From Bacteroidales bacterium UBA1722 (GTDB taxonomy: Bacteria; Bacteroidota; Bacteroidia; Bacteroidales; UBA932), in assembly GCA_002317435.1 (NCBI GenBank), contig DCIQ01000168.1:1246-16670 (forward strand): 15,425 nt of DNA. The letters run 5' to 3'. Shown in pieces: positions 1 to 5,474 of this stretch. Positions within the stretch are counted from its first letter, which is position 1; the number at the start of each line of letters is the position of its first letter. The notes beneath the pieces are model-generated. The model saw only the letters and a list, made by a program, of their open reading frames with translations. It did no database searches and was not told where the DNA came from. The position numbers and the translations under genes were made by a program.

Positions 1-230
1 GGGGCTTCGTCGCGGAGCTGGGGCCAGGACAGTTTTGCGCCCTGGGTGCGGAAGCCTATGAATTCGGCGGCGTCGGAAAGACTGAGAAAGGAGGCTCCTT
101 CTCGAGATGTATAACTTCTTATTCTAAGTTCTTGAAGACTTACTTGACGACCAAAATGCTTTGATAGCAGATATAGGCACGTTGGGCCGCAATCCATGGC
201 ATCAACTTGTATAGCCGAATCAAATCCCAT
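1..230 (-). CDS. C39 peptidase-containing ABC exporter, N-terminal part (cut by window edge)
   Basis: The first 76 residues of a protein that continues past the left edge are visible. They match the start of a C39 (bacteriocin-processing) peptidase domain: the catalytic Cys14 lies in DCGPTC and the oxyanion-hole Gln8 is six residues earlier. These are followed by SLQELR and SDAAEFIGF, which are typical of this domain in Bacteroidota exporters. In the family this domain cuts double-glycine leaders and is fused to an ABC transporter that exports the freed peptide. The transporter part is not visible here, so the fusion is inferred. The ATG at 230 overlaps the end of the adenylating-enzyme gene by 11 bp, indicating translational coupling. 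Base composition jumps inside the gene: 63% GC in 1-100 against 42% in 121-220 (hand counts). The Gly-Gly-leader peptide at 2079-2231 is the natural cargo. Confidence 0.88.
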   Translation of the reverse strand, partial: MGFDSAIQVDAMDCGPTCLYLLSKHFGRQVSLQELRIRSYTSREGASFLSLSDAAEFIGFRTQGAKLSWPQLRDEA

Positions 231-1236
231 CAATAGTTCTTTTAGCTTCACAAGTTGAACAGAACTTACATGACAATTCATTTACCGATATATCTGATGT
301 CAATAAGTTTATAATCAATAAACGATTAAATGTCGAGACAATTTCAAAGTTCCCGCTCAAACAAAAAATAATGTCTTTCAGCACAATGCTTGATAGTGTA
401 TTAATATTGAACGAGATAGATGGATGAACCAGCCTACTTGATGATATTTTTGAAATATCATAGAAATCAAATGTGTTGTTCGTCCGTTTACGCCAATATT
501 CATTATATCCCACCATACAAGCTGTTTGATGAGGAACGACACACGGGCCGCACAGTATTTTCTCATAAGAATAAGAGGCATGGATAATAGGCACATTCAA
601 ACGAATGCAAAGTTGATTAAGAACTAGTTTGAATGACGGTGCAGGATCTATCGCATATACAACGATATCAGGCGAGTAGCTTTTAATGATTTTTCTGACT
701 TGACTTGCGGTTGAAAGCCTATTCCTTTGCTGTTTTATATCAATATTAAAATTTGACATAACTCGCTGCCATAAGGCCACAACCTTGTATTTCCCGATAT
801 CGGAAATATTATAAACCATCGTTTTTTCAACATCCCCAACTTCTACCTTATCGTCATCAACACACATAATATTTGTAAATCCCTGCTGAACTAAAAGATA
901 TGTGATTGTCCCTCCAGCTGCGCCAGCGCCAAGAACAAGTATCCGTTTTTCCCTTATTTTATTGAAATCGATATTTGCATATTGATAATATGCTTCATTT
1001 CTTTTCAATTCTTTTGTTGGAGTCTCTTCCAACAAGGCATTTTCCTTGAGTTGTTGGAATAGATGACAATTTATTAACTTATCAGGACATATTCCTGCTT
1101 CAGTTGACAAAGAATTGAGCAAGGCGATATTATCGTCATTATACTCAAATAGCAAGTCTTTTCCTATACAACCGGAAATCGAAATAGAATTTTTGATTCG
1201 TTGTATGGCAACATATGATTTGAGTCTAAGATTCAT
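220..1236 (-). CDS. E1/ThiF-like adenylyltransferase of a RiPP cluster
   Basis: This 338-residue protein has the nucleotide-binding core of the E1/ThiF/MoeB/MccB superfamily: GAGAAGG at 103-109, the acidic DDD at 127-129, DIGKYKV at 146-152, and Asp197 at the usual metal/ATP-contacting position. The first 90 or so residues are not ThiF-like and could be a precursor-binding domain, as in MccB or RiPP recognition elements. Cysteines at 229, 232 and 240 and a C-terminal CxxCxxC (323, 326, 329) could bind zinc, but the spacing differs from the standard two CxxC pairs. The segment that usually reads SNLNRQ is changed (around 133-140), with Lys138 near the normal Arg position. In the family the enzyme adenylates a peptide or protein C-terminus, or drives cyclodehydration. 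The next-door precursor is the likely substrate. It overlaps both neighbouring genes by 11 bp. The exact reaction cannot be read from the sequence. Confidence 0.85.
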   Translation of the reverse strand: MNLRLKSYVAIQRIKNSISISGCIGKDLLFEYNDDNIALLNSLSTEAGICPDKLINCHLFQQLKENALLEETPTKELKRNEAYYQYANIDFNKIREKRILVLGAGAAGGTITYLLVQQGFTNIMCVDDDKVEVGDVEKTMVYNISDIGKYKVVALWQRVMSNFNIDIKQQRNRLSTASQVRKIIKSYSPDIVVYAIDPAPSFKLVLNQLCIRLNVPIIHASYSYEKILCGPCVVPHQTACMVGYNEYWRKRTNNTFDFYDISKISSSRLVHPSISFNINTLSSIVLKDIIFCLSGNFEIVSTFNRLLIINLLTSDISVNELSCKFCSTCEAKRTIDGI

Positions 1237-2011
1237 GTTTGTAAATAAACTGTCGAATTAATTCAACATATTCTTGCGGAAAGTTGGCAAATGCTGAAAT
1301 GTGACCGCAATTAAATGACTTAACCATCGTCTTCTTAGAATTCGGTTGGGGTATATCATCAATAGAAAAGAGAGTATCTTTTTCTTCCACAATGAATAAG
1401 CGATGCTGTTTATATTTACTGGATATGTATTTGTAGCCAACAGGCAGTTTTACCATCTTACCCATTTGGGCTAAACGAGATACCCATTCTTGAGGGTCTT
1501 GGACATATCCATCAAAAACCACTAATTGTATTGGTAATATACAATTGTTGAGATACTCATTTATTATGATAGTTCCCATGGAGAGTCCTAATAGTGCAGG
1601 GACTACAGTCCTTCTTTCCTGAACATAATCACATATCGCTGCCAAATCAGTAATAAACTCATGATAATATAATTGTTGTTGGTCCATTTCAAATGGAGAA
1701 CTTGCACCAAAACCTCTATAGTCAAACATCCACACATCCATACCATATGCTTGTAAGTACATACCCAAATATACCCAATCTCCCATATTTCCTGCATCAG
1801 GTAAAGCGAGTACAATAGGTGTCTTGAGTGCTTCTGCCGGAAGATGCCACACATTCAACAAAGCACCGTCGTTGGTGCTTATTTTAATCTCTTCGTAAGT
1901 CAAATTCAATGTTGACGGGGTGTTTGAATACGAATGAGAGGGCTTTATTGCATATAAAGACACATTCATCGCGCATAATAAGGCGATGCAACATTCAATT
2001 TTATTATTCAT
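1226..2011 (-). CDS. alpha/beta-hydrolase, probably secreted, in the RiPP cluster
   Basis: This 261-residue protein has an alpha/beta-hydrolase fold with a visible catalytic triad: Ser144 in GLSMG, Asp212 in EEKDTLF, and His237 in CGHISAF. The family motif FDYRGFGAS lies at 96-104. The N-terminus (one Lys, then a hydrophobic stretch to about residue 21, ending SLYA) resembles a signal peptide, so the enzyme may act outside the cytoplasm; this is an inference. The gene starts 67 bp after the precursor ends, beyond a strong hairpin, and its stop overlaps the start of the E1-like gene by 11 bp. It could hydrolyse an ester, thioester or amide in the peptide, trim it after export, or give self-protection. 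Serine hydrolases of this type are generic, so the substrate is unknown. The gene is AT-rich like the rest of the cassette. Confidence 0.8.
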   Translation of the reverse strand: MNNKIECCIALLCAMNVSLYAIKPSHSYSNTPSTLNLTYEEIKISTNDGALLNVWHLPAEALKTPIVLALPDAGNMGDWVYLGMYLQAYGMDVWMFDYRGFGASSPFEMDQQQLYYHEFITDLAAICDYVQERRTVVPALLGLSMGTIIINEYLNNCILPIQLVVFDGYVQDPQEWVSRLAQMGKMVKLPVGYKYISSKYKQHRLFIVEEKDTLFSIDDIPQPNSKKTMVKSFNCGHISAFANFPQEYVELIRQFIYKHES

Positions 2012-2044
2012 ATGTTTCTGTTTTGCAGTATTATTTTATTAAAA

Positions 2045-2070
2045 TATCGGTTGCCATGCGGCAACCGATA
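2045..2070 (-). promoter_or_regulatory. Hairpin between precursor and hydrolase genes (attenuator or mRNA stabiliser)
   Basis: A perfect 11-bp inverted repeat (2045-2055 with 2060-2070, loop of 4) lies 8 bp after the precursor stop. On the minus strand it is followed by ATTTTAATAAAAT, not a clean U-tract. In peptide operons such a hairpin often gives partial termination or protects the upstream mRNA, so that more precursor than enzyme is made. The hairpin is seen directly; its role is inferred. Confidence 0.7.
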
Positions 2071-2078
2071 AATCATAT

Positions 2079-2231
2079 TTAAGCATTATCACACGGTGAA
2101 ACGATAATAGGAGGAATAGGGAGCGGTCCAGGCTCTGGAAGCTCAATTGGTTTTTTCCCACCGAACAAAGAGGATAAGTCTTGAGTTGAAAGAATTGACT
2201 CGGGACTCAAAGTGAATTTTTGTAATTTCAT
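2079..2231 (-). CDS. RiPP precursor peptide with double-glycine leader (50 aa)
   Basis: This small gene has an ATG at 2231 and a TAA at 2079-2081. The leader of 25 residues starts MKLQKFTL and ends LSTQDLSSLFGG, matching the Bacteroidota Gly-Gly leader pattern (Leu-Ser-x-x-[DE]-Leu/Met ... Gly-Gly) that C39 exporters cut. The predicted core is also 25 residues: a Lys-Lys start, a proline-rich middle with alternating Pro and hydrophobic residues (8 prolines in 25), and the end SPCDNA with the peptide's only Cys. It is the first gene of the run hydrolase - E1-like enzyme - C39 exporter, all on the minus strand. A C-terminal Cys-Asp-Asn-Ala beside an adenylating enzyme suggests chemistry at the C-terminus; the microcin C7 precursor, which MccB adenylates, ends in Asn. 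The start is preceded by an A-rich stretch rather than a Shine-Dalgarno sequence, which is common in this phylum. The modification and activity are unknown. Confidence 0.85.
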   Translation of the reverse strand: MKLQKFTLSPESILSTQDLSSLFGGKKPIELPEPGPLPIPPIIVSPCDNA

Positions 2232-2349
2232 TTTCTATAATTAAATCTGTTACCTACTTGATTCGGGCATCGGCATTCCCGCGAGCTGCGCAACTCTTTT
2301 ATAAAGTCTCGTTTTCGCGTTCAGCCTACCCTTTCTGAACAGGTGTAAC

Positions 2350-2616
2350 AAAAAAAGACGTGGGAGTCCACTTTGTGCTTATCCTTAATACTGGCCTTGG
2401 CTGCCATCTACAGAGATAAGCAACCAAGAAGCCCACGTCAAGGATGATATACAGTAATTCCCACGCACAATGCGCGGTGACTGAATAGTCATCACTTGTG
2501 GACGTTCCAGTTGCCGTACCTTCCTGTAGATTTCAAACTGCCAAGTTCGTATTAAGAAGATAAACGTCAAGTAACGTCTCGTATGTCAATTTGTCCAACA
2601 AGTGCATTTCCCACCG
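2350..2616 (-). ncRNA. Structured RNA or operon leader with intrinsic terminator
   Basis: Minus-strand transcription through here would end at a U7 tract (2356-2350) right after a nested hairpin: 8 bp (2357-2364 with 2432-2439) enclosing 7 bp (2377-2383 with 2415-2421). A competing long-range closing helix pairs 2609-2614 and 2598-2604 with 2360-2365 and 2369-2376. Two small hairpins sit between them, near 2461-2478 and 2479-2492. A free-standing RNA (a 6S / Bacteroidales-1-like RNA is one possibility) and an attenuator leader for the RiPP operon, whose precursor starts 119 bp further on, both fit. I could not match it to a known family. A minus-strand -7 box lies at 2681-2688. Confidence 0.45.
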
Positions 2617-2680
2617 GATAAGGAGGAATCGTCATTCTCTCAATGCCAGGAAAACAAATACACAATCAGTCAAATTTGCG

Positions 2681-2688
2681 CGAAGGTA
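2681..2688 (-). promoter_or_regulatory. Possible Bacteroidota -7 element for the structured RNA
   Basis: The minus strand reads TACCTTCG, one base from the consensus TAnnTTTG. No clear -33 TTTG is seen at the usual spacing, so this is only a candidate start for the RNA ending at 2350. Confidence 0.35.
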
Positions 2689-2873
2689 CAAAAAAACGGG
2701 GGATGATATATTTGTCGGATGACAAACAAATGTAAAAAATGTTGAGCATTATGAAAATGTGGAGGGCATGCTTCACGGATATTGGTTGACACTTTAGAGG
2801 TTGTTTAACTGATCTCCTTTCCGATGAACGTCAGTCAGAGTCGTTTATGTAAGTCAAAAAAATGCAGGAATAG
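2689..2873. other. Gene-free spacer, mostly featureless
   Basis: No convincing gene is seen between the structured RNA and the aminotransferase promoter. The plus strand holds a TATATTTG box at 2707-2714 without a -33 partner. It overlaps a 6-bp hairpin (2711-2716 with 2721-2726) that could be an operator, but nothing else supports this. Confidence 0.4.
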
Positions 2874-2902
2874 CTTGTAGCCCGAATAAATGTTGTATGT
2901 TT
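2874..2902 (+). promoter_or_regulatory. Candidate promoter of the aminotransferase gene
   Basis: CTTG at 2874-2877 and TATGTTTA at 2895-2902 (one base off TAnnTTTG) are separated by 17 bp, slightly short for the phylum's consensus. The start codon is 34 bp downstream. Confidence 0.35.
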
Positions 2903-2936
2903 ACGGCCGTAATCATTATCAACTCCGGAAAGCACC

Positions 2937-4190
2937 ATGCAGAACGACCTTCAGATTTCCTCCCGCGGCATCGAAATGCCCGAATCCCCTATCCGCAAAC
3001 TTGCTCCGCTGGCCTACGAGGCGGAGGACCGGGGCGTGAAGATTTTCAGACTGAATATAGGACAGCCGGATCTTCCCACTCCGCAGAAGGCACTCGACGT
3101 ACTCAAGTCGGTGGACAGAACCACTCTGGAATACAGCCCGTCGCAGGGATACCGTTCGCTTCGTCAGGCCCTGGTGAACTACTATGACCGCTACCAGATA
3201 AAACTGCACGCGGACGAGATAATCATCACGTCCGGCGGTTCCGAAGCGGTGCTTTTCGCTTTCCTGAGCTGTCTGAATCCGGGCGATGAGATCATAGTCC
3301 CCGAACCCGCCTACGCGAACTATATGAGTTTCGCCGTTTCAGCCGGAGCCGTAATCAGGACGGTGACGACCACCATAGACGAGGGATTCTGCCTGCCGAA
3401 GGTGGAGAAGTTCGAGGAGTTGATAAACGAAAGGACCAAGGCCATTCTGATATGCAATCCGAACAATCCGACCGGTTATCTCTACACCCAGAAGGAGATG
3501 AACCGCATCCGCGACCTGGTGAAGAAATATAACCTGTATCTCTTCTCGGACGAGGTATACCGCGAGTTCATCTACACCGGTTCACCCTATATCTCCGCGA
3601 TGCATCTGGAAGGTATCGAACAGAATGTGGTGCTGATAGATTCAGTCTCGAAGCGCTATTCGGAGTGCGGTATCCGCATCGGAGCGTTGATTACGAAGAA
3701 CGAGGCCGTGCGCCGTACGGTGATGAAGTTCTGCCAGGCCCGCCTCTCCCCTCCGCTCATCGGGCAGATAATCGCCGAGGCGTCCATCGAGGGGACCGAG
3801 GCTTACAGCCGCGAGGTGTACGAGGAATATCTGGAGCGCCGCAAGACGCTGGTCGACTGCGTGAACCGAATCCCCGGCTGCTACACGCCCATCCCGATGG
3901 GAGCGTTCTACACGGTGGCCAAGCTCCCCGTGGACGATGCCGAGAAATTCTGTGCGTGGTGCCTGAGCGATTTCCGCTGGAAGGATGAGCATACGCCTTC
4001 GGCAATATCTTTCTCCGGCCGGACCATCCCCTGCATCGGCGAGACCGTGATGATGGCCCCGGCCCAGGGATTCTACACCACCCCCGATATGGGACGCGAC
4101 CAGGTTCGCCTGGCGTATGTCCTCTGCCGGGAAGACATCCGCCGTTCCATATTCGTTCTGGAGAAAGCCCTGGAAGAATACAACCGGTAA
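2937..4190 (+). CDS. PLP-dependent class I/II aminotransferase
   Basis: This 417-residue fold-type I aminotransferase of the aspartate-aminotransferase superfamily shows the expected landmarks. They are GQPDLPTP near 42, the PLP-contacting segment SGGSEA at 99-104, NPNNPTG at 174-180, Asp205 and Tyr208 in SDEVY (pyridine nitrogen and ring oxygen), the Schiff-base Lys239 in SVSKR, phosphate-binding Arg247, and a C-terminal QVRLAY with the substrate-carboxylate Arg. It is cytosolic and should transfer amino groups between an amino acid and a 2-oxo acid, but the specific pair cannot be assigned. The length is normal. The ATG at 2937 follows GGAAAG and matches the family N-terminus. It stands alone on the plus strand with its own terminator, and its GC-rich codon use is unlike the RiPP cassette to the left. 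Confidence 0.93.
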   Translation: MQNDLQISSRGIEMPESPIRKLAPLAYEAEDRGVKIFRLNIGQPDLPTPQKALDVLKSVDRTTLEYSPSQGYRSLRQALVNYYDRYQIKLHADEIIITSGGSEAVLFAFLSCLNPGDEIIVPEPAYANYMSFAVSAGAVIRTVTTTIDEGFCLPKVEKFEELINERTKAILICNPNNPTGYLYTQKEMNRIRDLVKKYNLYLFSDEVYREFIYTGSPYISAMHLEGIEQNVVLIDSVSKRYSECGIRIGALITKNEAVRRTVMKFCQARLSPPLIGQIIAEASIEGTEAYSREVYEEYLERRKTLVDCVNRIPGCYTPIPMGAFYTVAKLPVDDAEKFCAWCLSDFRWKDEHTPSAISFSGRTIPCIGETVMMAPAQGFYTTPDMGRDQVRLAYVLCREDIRRSIFVLEKALEEYNR

Positions 4191-4247
4191 GTGGTTCAGG
4201 TATCTGACCTGCCGCCGTCTGCAGTCCTTCAGGAAGATTGCAAGTTG

Positions 4248-4280
4248 TACCCGTCAAAATTTATCGACGGGTATTCTTTT
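4248..4280 (+). terminator. Rho-independent terminator of the aminotransferase gene
   Basis: An 8-bp perfect stem (4248-4255 with 4266-4273, loop of 10) is followed by TTCTTTT. The stop codon of the converging minus-strand gene lies in the loop, so the two convergent genes share this site. Confidence 0.75.
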
Positions 4281-4923
4281 CCCCGATGTCCTTCCGGACC
4301 TCAGACCAGTCGGTCATAACCTGTTTGTAAGTTCCGGTGGCCAGATCATATTCTGTTCTGATGCACTGGGAAGAGTTATCCGGTGCATATGGGTTTATGG
4401 ATGGTGACATTCCGGGGACCTGAATATAGAGAAAAGGATACGACGGGTTCATCAGCGGCATCCACCTTTTACCGGTCCCGAATGAATCAGTCCCGAACGG
4501 AGTGTTCAGGAACAGGCCAGAAATCGAAAGTCTTCCCCCGAACAGATTGGCATATCTCGAGGTCCTGTACCGATTCAGATGCATATCGACCGACTTCATC
4601 ACACGATTCATAGTAAGTGCATTTATTCTCGCCGCACGCTCCTCTTCCGTCTCAGATTCCGGAGAATATATCATCGGCATCTGTTTCCTGAAAGTGGGGA
4701 ACTCCGGATGAAGCAACATCGGAATACCCGCCGGTCTGAACGAAAACGGGTCTTTCTTCAGCATCGGGCCGTCGGGCACGGCGAACTCCACCTCCTGTGC
4801 CTCCATAATCGCTGTACCTGCAAGCGATATGAATAGCGATACGAGACAACACCGGAACAGAATGACTGTTCTTCGTTCATCTCCGGATCCGGGCATCGGG
4901 AAGTTCTTCTGGCTGAATATCAT
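4261..4923 (-). CDS. Secreted protein of unknown function
   Basis: I do not recognise this protein of 220 residues, or 211 from the alternative ATG at 4896. It has a charged start (DERR), then a hydrophobic stretch (VILFRCCLVSLFISLAG) and a likely signal-peptidase site near AIMEAQ, so it should be exported to the periplasm or outer surface. The mature part is rich in Pro, Met, Ser and aromatic residues. It includes SETEEERAARINALTMNRVM, which looks helical, and a C-terminal half with many Asn-Pro and Tyr-Pro pairs; there is no lipobox. The open frame runs further upstream to 5355, but that part only reads through tRNA-derived repeats and hairpins and is not coding. The ATG at 4923 is preceded by GATAAA, and a TATCATTG box lies at 4953-4960 on the same strand; the 4896 start has a purine-rich AGAAGAA upstream. 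The start is uncertain. Confidence 0.7.
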   Translation of the reverse strand: MIFSQKNFPMPGSGDERRTVILFRCCLVSLFISLAGTAIMEAQEVEFAVPDGPMLKKDPFSFRPAGIPMLLHPEFPTFRKQMPMIYSPESETEEERAARINALTMNRVMKSVDMHLNRYRTSRYANLFGGRLSISGLFLNTPFGTDSFGTGKRWMPLMNPSYPFLYIQVPGMSPSINPYAPDNSSQCIRTEYDLATGTYKQVMTDWSEVRKDIGEKNTRR

Positions 4924-4973
4924 TTTATCAACTGACGACACCACGCCAATCACAATGATAGTGCCAAATCTAT

Positions 4974-5002
4974 CGGGGGAGAAAAGGCATCTTTCTCCCC
5001 CG
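4974..5002. repeat. Perfect inverted repeat (11-bp stem)
   Basis: CGGGGGAGAAA at 4974-4984 pairs with 4992-5002 across a 7-base loop. A third partial copy (CGGGGGAGA) is at 5025-5033. It lies upstream of the secreted-protein gene and could be a terminator for transcripts coming from the tRNA side, or a mobile hairpin element; there is no clear U-tract. Confidence 0.55.
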
Positions 5003-5063
5003 TTTGAGACTTCAACTGGCATTTCGGGGGAGATTTTGCCGTTTACAACCCCGCTAAAAAAAA

Positions 5064-5153
5064 GGGGTCGCGAGTCCGAGTGTGTTTCGCGGGATGTGAG
5101 CAAAAAAAAAGCCCGTCCGTTTGGACAGGCTTGGAGCGGAAAACGAGACTCGG
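5064..5153. repeat. 90-bp direct repeat, copy 1 (tRNA-Gly 3' end, terminator, T-arm inverted copy)
   Basis: This copy is identical over 90 bp to 5227-5316. Read on the minus strand, the unit holds the last 22 bases of tRNA-Gly (5132-5153), a terminator, and at its far end (5064-5081) an inverted copy of the tRNA T-arm. The 5' two thirds of the tRNA are absent from this copy, so it is a tRNA fragment, not a gene. Confidence 0.9.
5102..5132 (-). terminator. Duplicate copy of the tRNA-Gly terminator
   Basis: It has the same hairpin and U9 tract as at 5265-5295, carried by repeat copy 1. On the minus strand the 10-bp stem contains one G-U pair and a 4-base loop. Confidence 0.8.
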
Positions 5154-5226
5154 GCCCACGTGCCGTGGGCAACCTCTCGCGAATGTCTTCTACCCCACCC
5201 CGACCCTCCCTGAGGGAGGGTGATTT
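5154..5226. repeat. Spacer between the 90-bp repeats with REP-like hairpins
   Basis: The 73-bp spacer contains a hairpin at 5154-5170 (GCCCAC / GTGGGC). It also has a C-rich segment starting CTACCCC at 5190 that ends in a perfect 8-bp stem (5203-5210 with 5214-5221). A similar CTACCCC-led hairpin lies at 7968-8000, which suggests a dispersed repeat. Confidence 0.55.
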
Positions 5227-5316
5227 GGGGTCGCGAGTCCGAGTGTGTTTCGCGGGATGTGAGCAAAAAAAAAGCCCGTCCGTTTGGACAGGCTTGGAGC
5301 GGAAAACGAGACTCGG
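5227..5316. repeat. 90-bp direct repeat, copy 2 (overlaps intact tRNA-Gly)
   Basis: This copy is identical to 5064-5153. It includes the 3' 22 bases of the intact tRNA-Gly, the terminator, and an inverted T-arm copy at 5227-5244 that is an 18-bp perfect inverted repeat of 5311-5328 inside the tRNA. Confidence 0.9.
5265..5295 (-). terminator. Terminator of tRNA-Gly
   Basis: On the minus strand a 10-bp stem with one G-U pair and loop AAAC is followed by nine T residues (5273-5265). It begins at the last base of the encoded CCA end of the tRNA, so the tRNA must be freed by 3' processing. Confidence 0.9.
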
Positions 5317-5370
5317 ACTCGCGACCCCAACCTTGGCAAGGTTGTGCTCTACCAACTGAGCTATTTCCGC
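5295..5370 (-). tRNA. tRNA-Gly (anticodon GCC), CCA encoded
   Basis: The 76-base cloverleaf fits fully. The acceptor is GCGGAAA / TTTCCGC with discriminator T and an encoded CCA; the D-arm is GCTC / GAGC; the anticodon stem is CAACC / GGTTG with loop TTGCCAA, giving anticodon GCC, which reads GGC and GGU glycine codons; the T-stem is GCGAG / CTCGT with one G-U pair. The T-loop reads TCCGAGT, so position 55 is C instead of the near-universal U. A consensus promoter lies 15 bp upstream and a terminator directly follows. The 3' end is duplicated at 5132-5153. Confidence 0.95.
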
Positions 5371-5384
5371 GTTGTTTGGGATTG

Positions 5385-5415
5385 CAAAGGTAACGGCTTT
5401 TTTTATTTTTCCAAA
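5385..5415 (-). promoter_or_regulatory. Promoter of tRNA-Gly (exact Bacteroidota consensus)
   Basis: The minus strand reads TTTG (5415-5412), 19 bp, then TACCTTTG (5392-5385), a full match to TTTG-N19-TAnnTTTG. The tRNA 5' end is 15 bp downstream. This is one of the best phylum markers in the window. Confidence 0.9.
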
Positions 5416-5474
5416 AAAAAGTGCAATACTTTTACTGCAACCCCGAAAATATTAAGTAATACTGGAAAAATAAC

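Noticed and set aside
2385..2570. 61-residue minus-strand ORF within the structured RNA region, plus shorter frames nearby
   Set aside because: No recognisable protein pattern, frames broken by stops, and the sequence is better explained by RNA stems and a terminator.
4924..5355. N-terminal extension of the secreted protein's open frame up to 5355
   Set aside because: It reads through the 90-bp tRNA repeats, terminators and the 11-bp inverted repeat; the signal peptide begins at 4923 or 4896.
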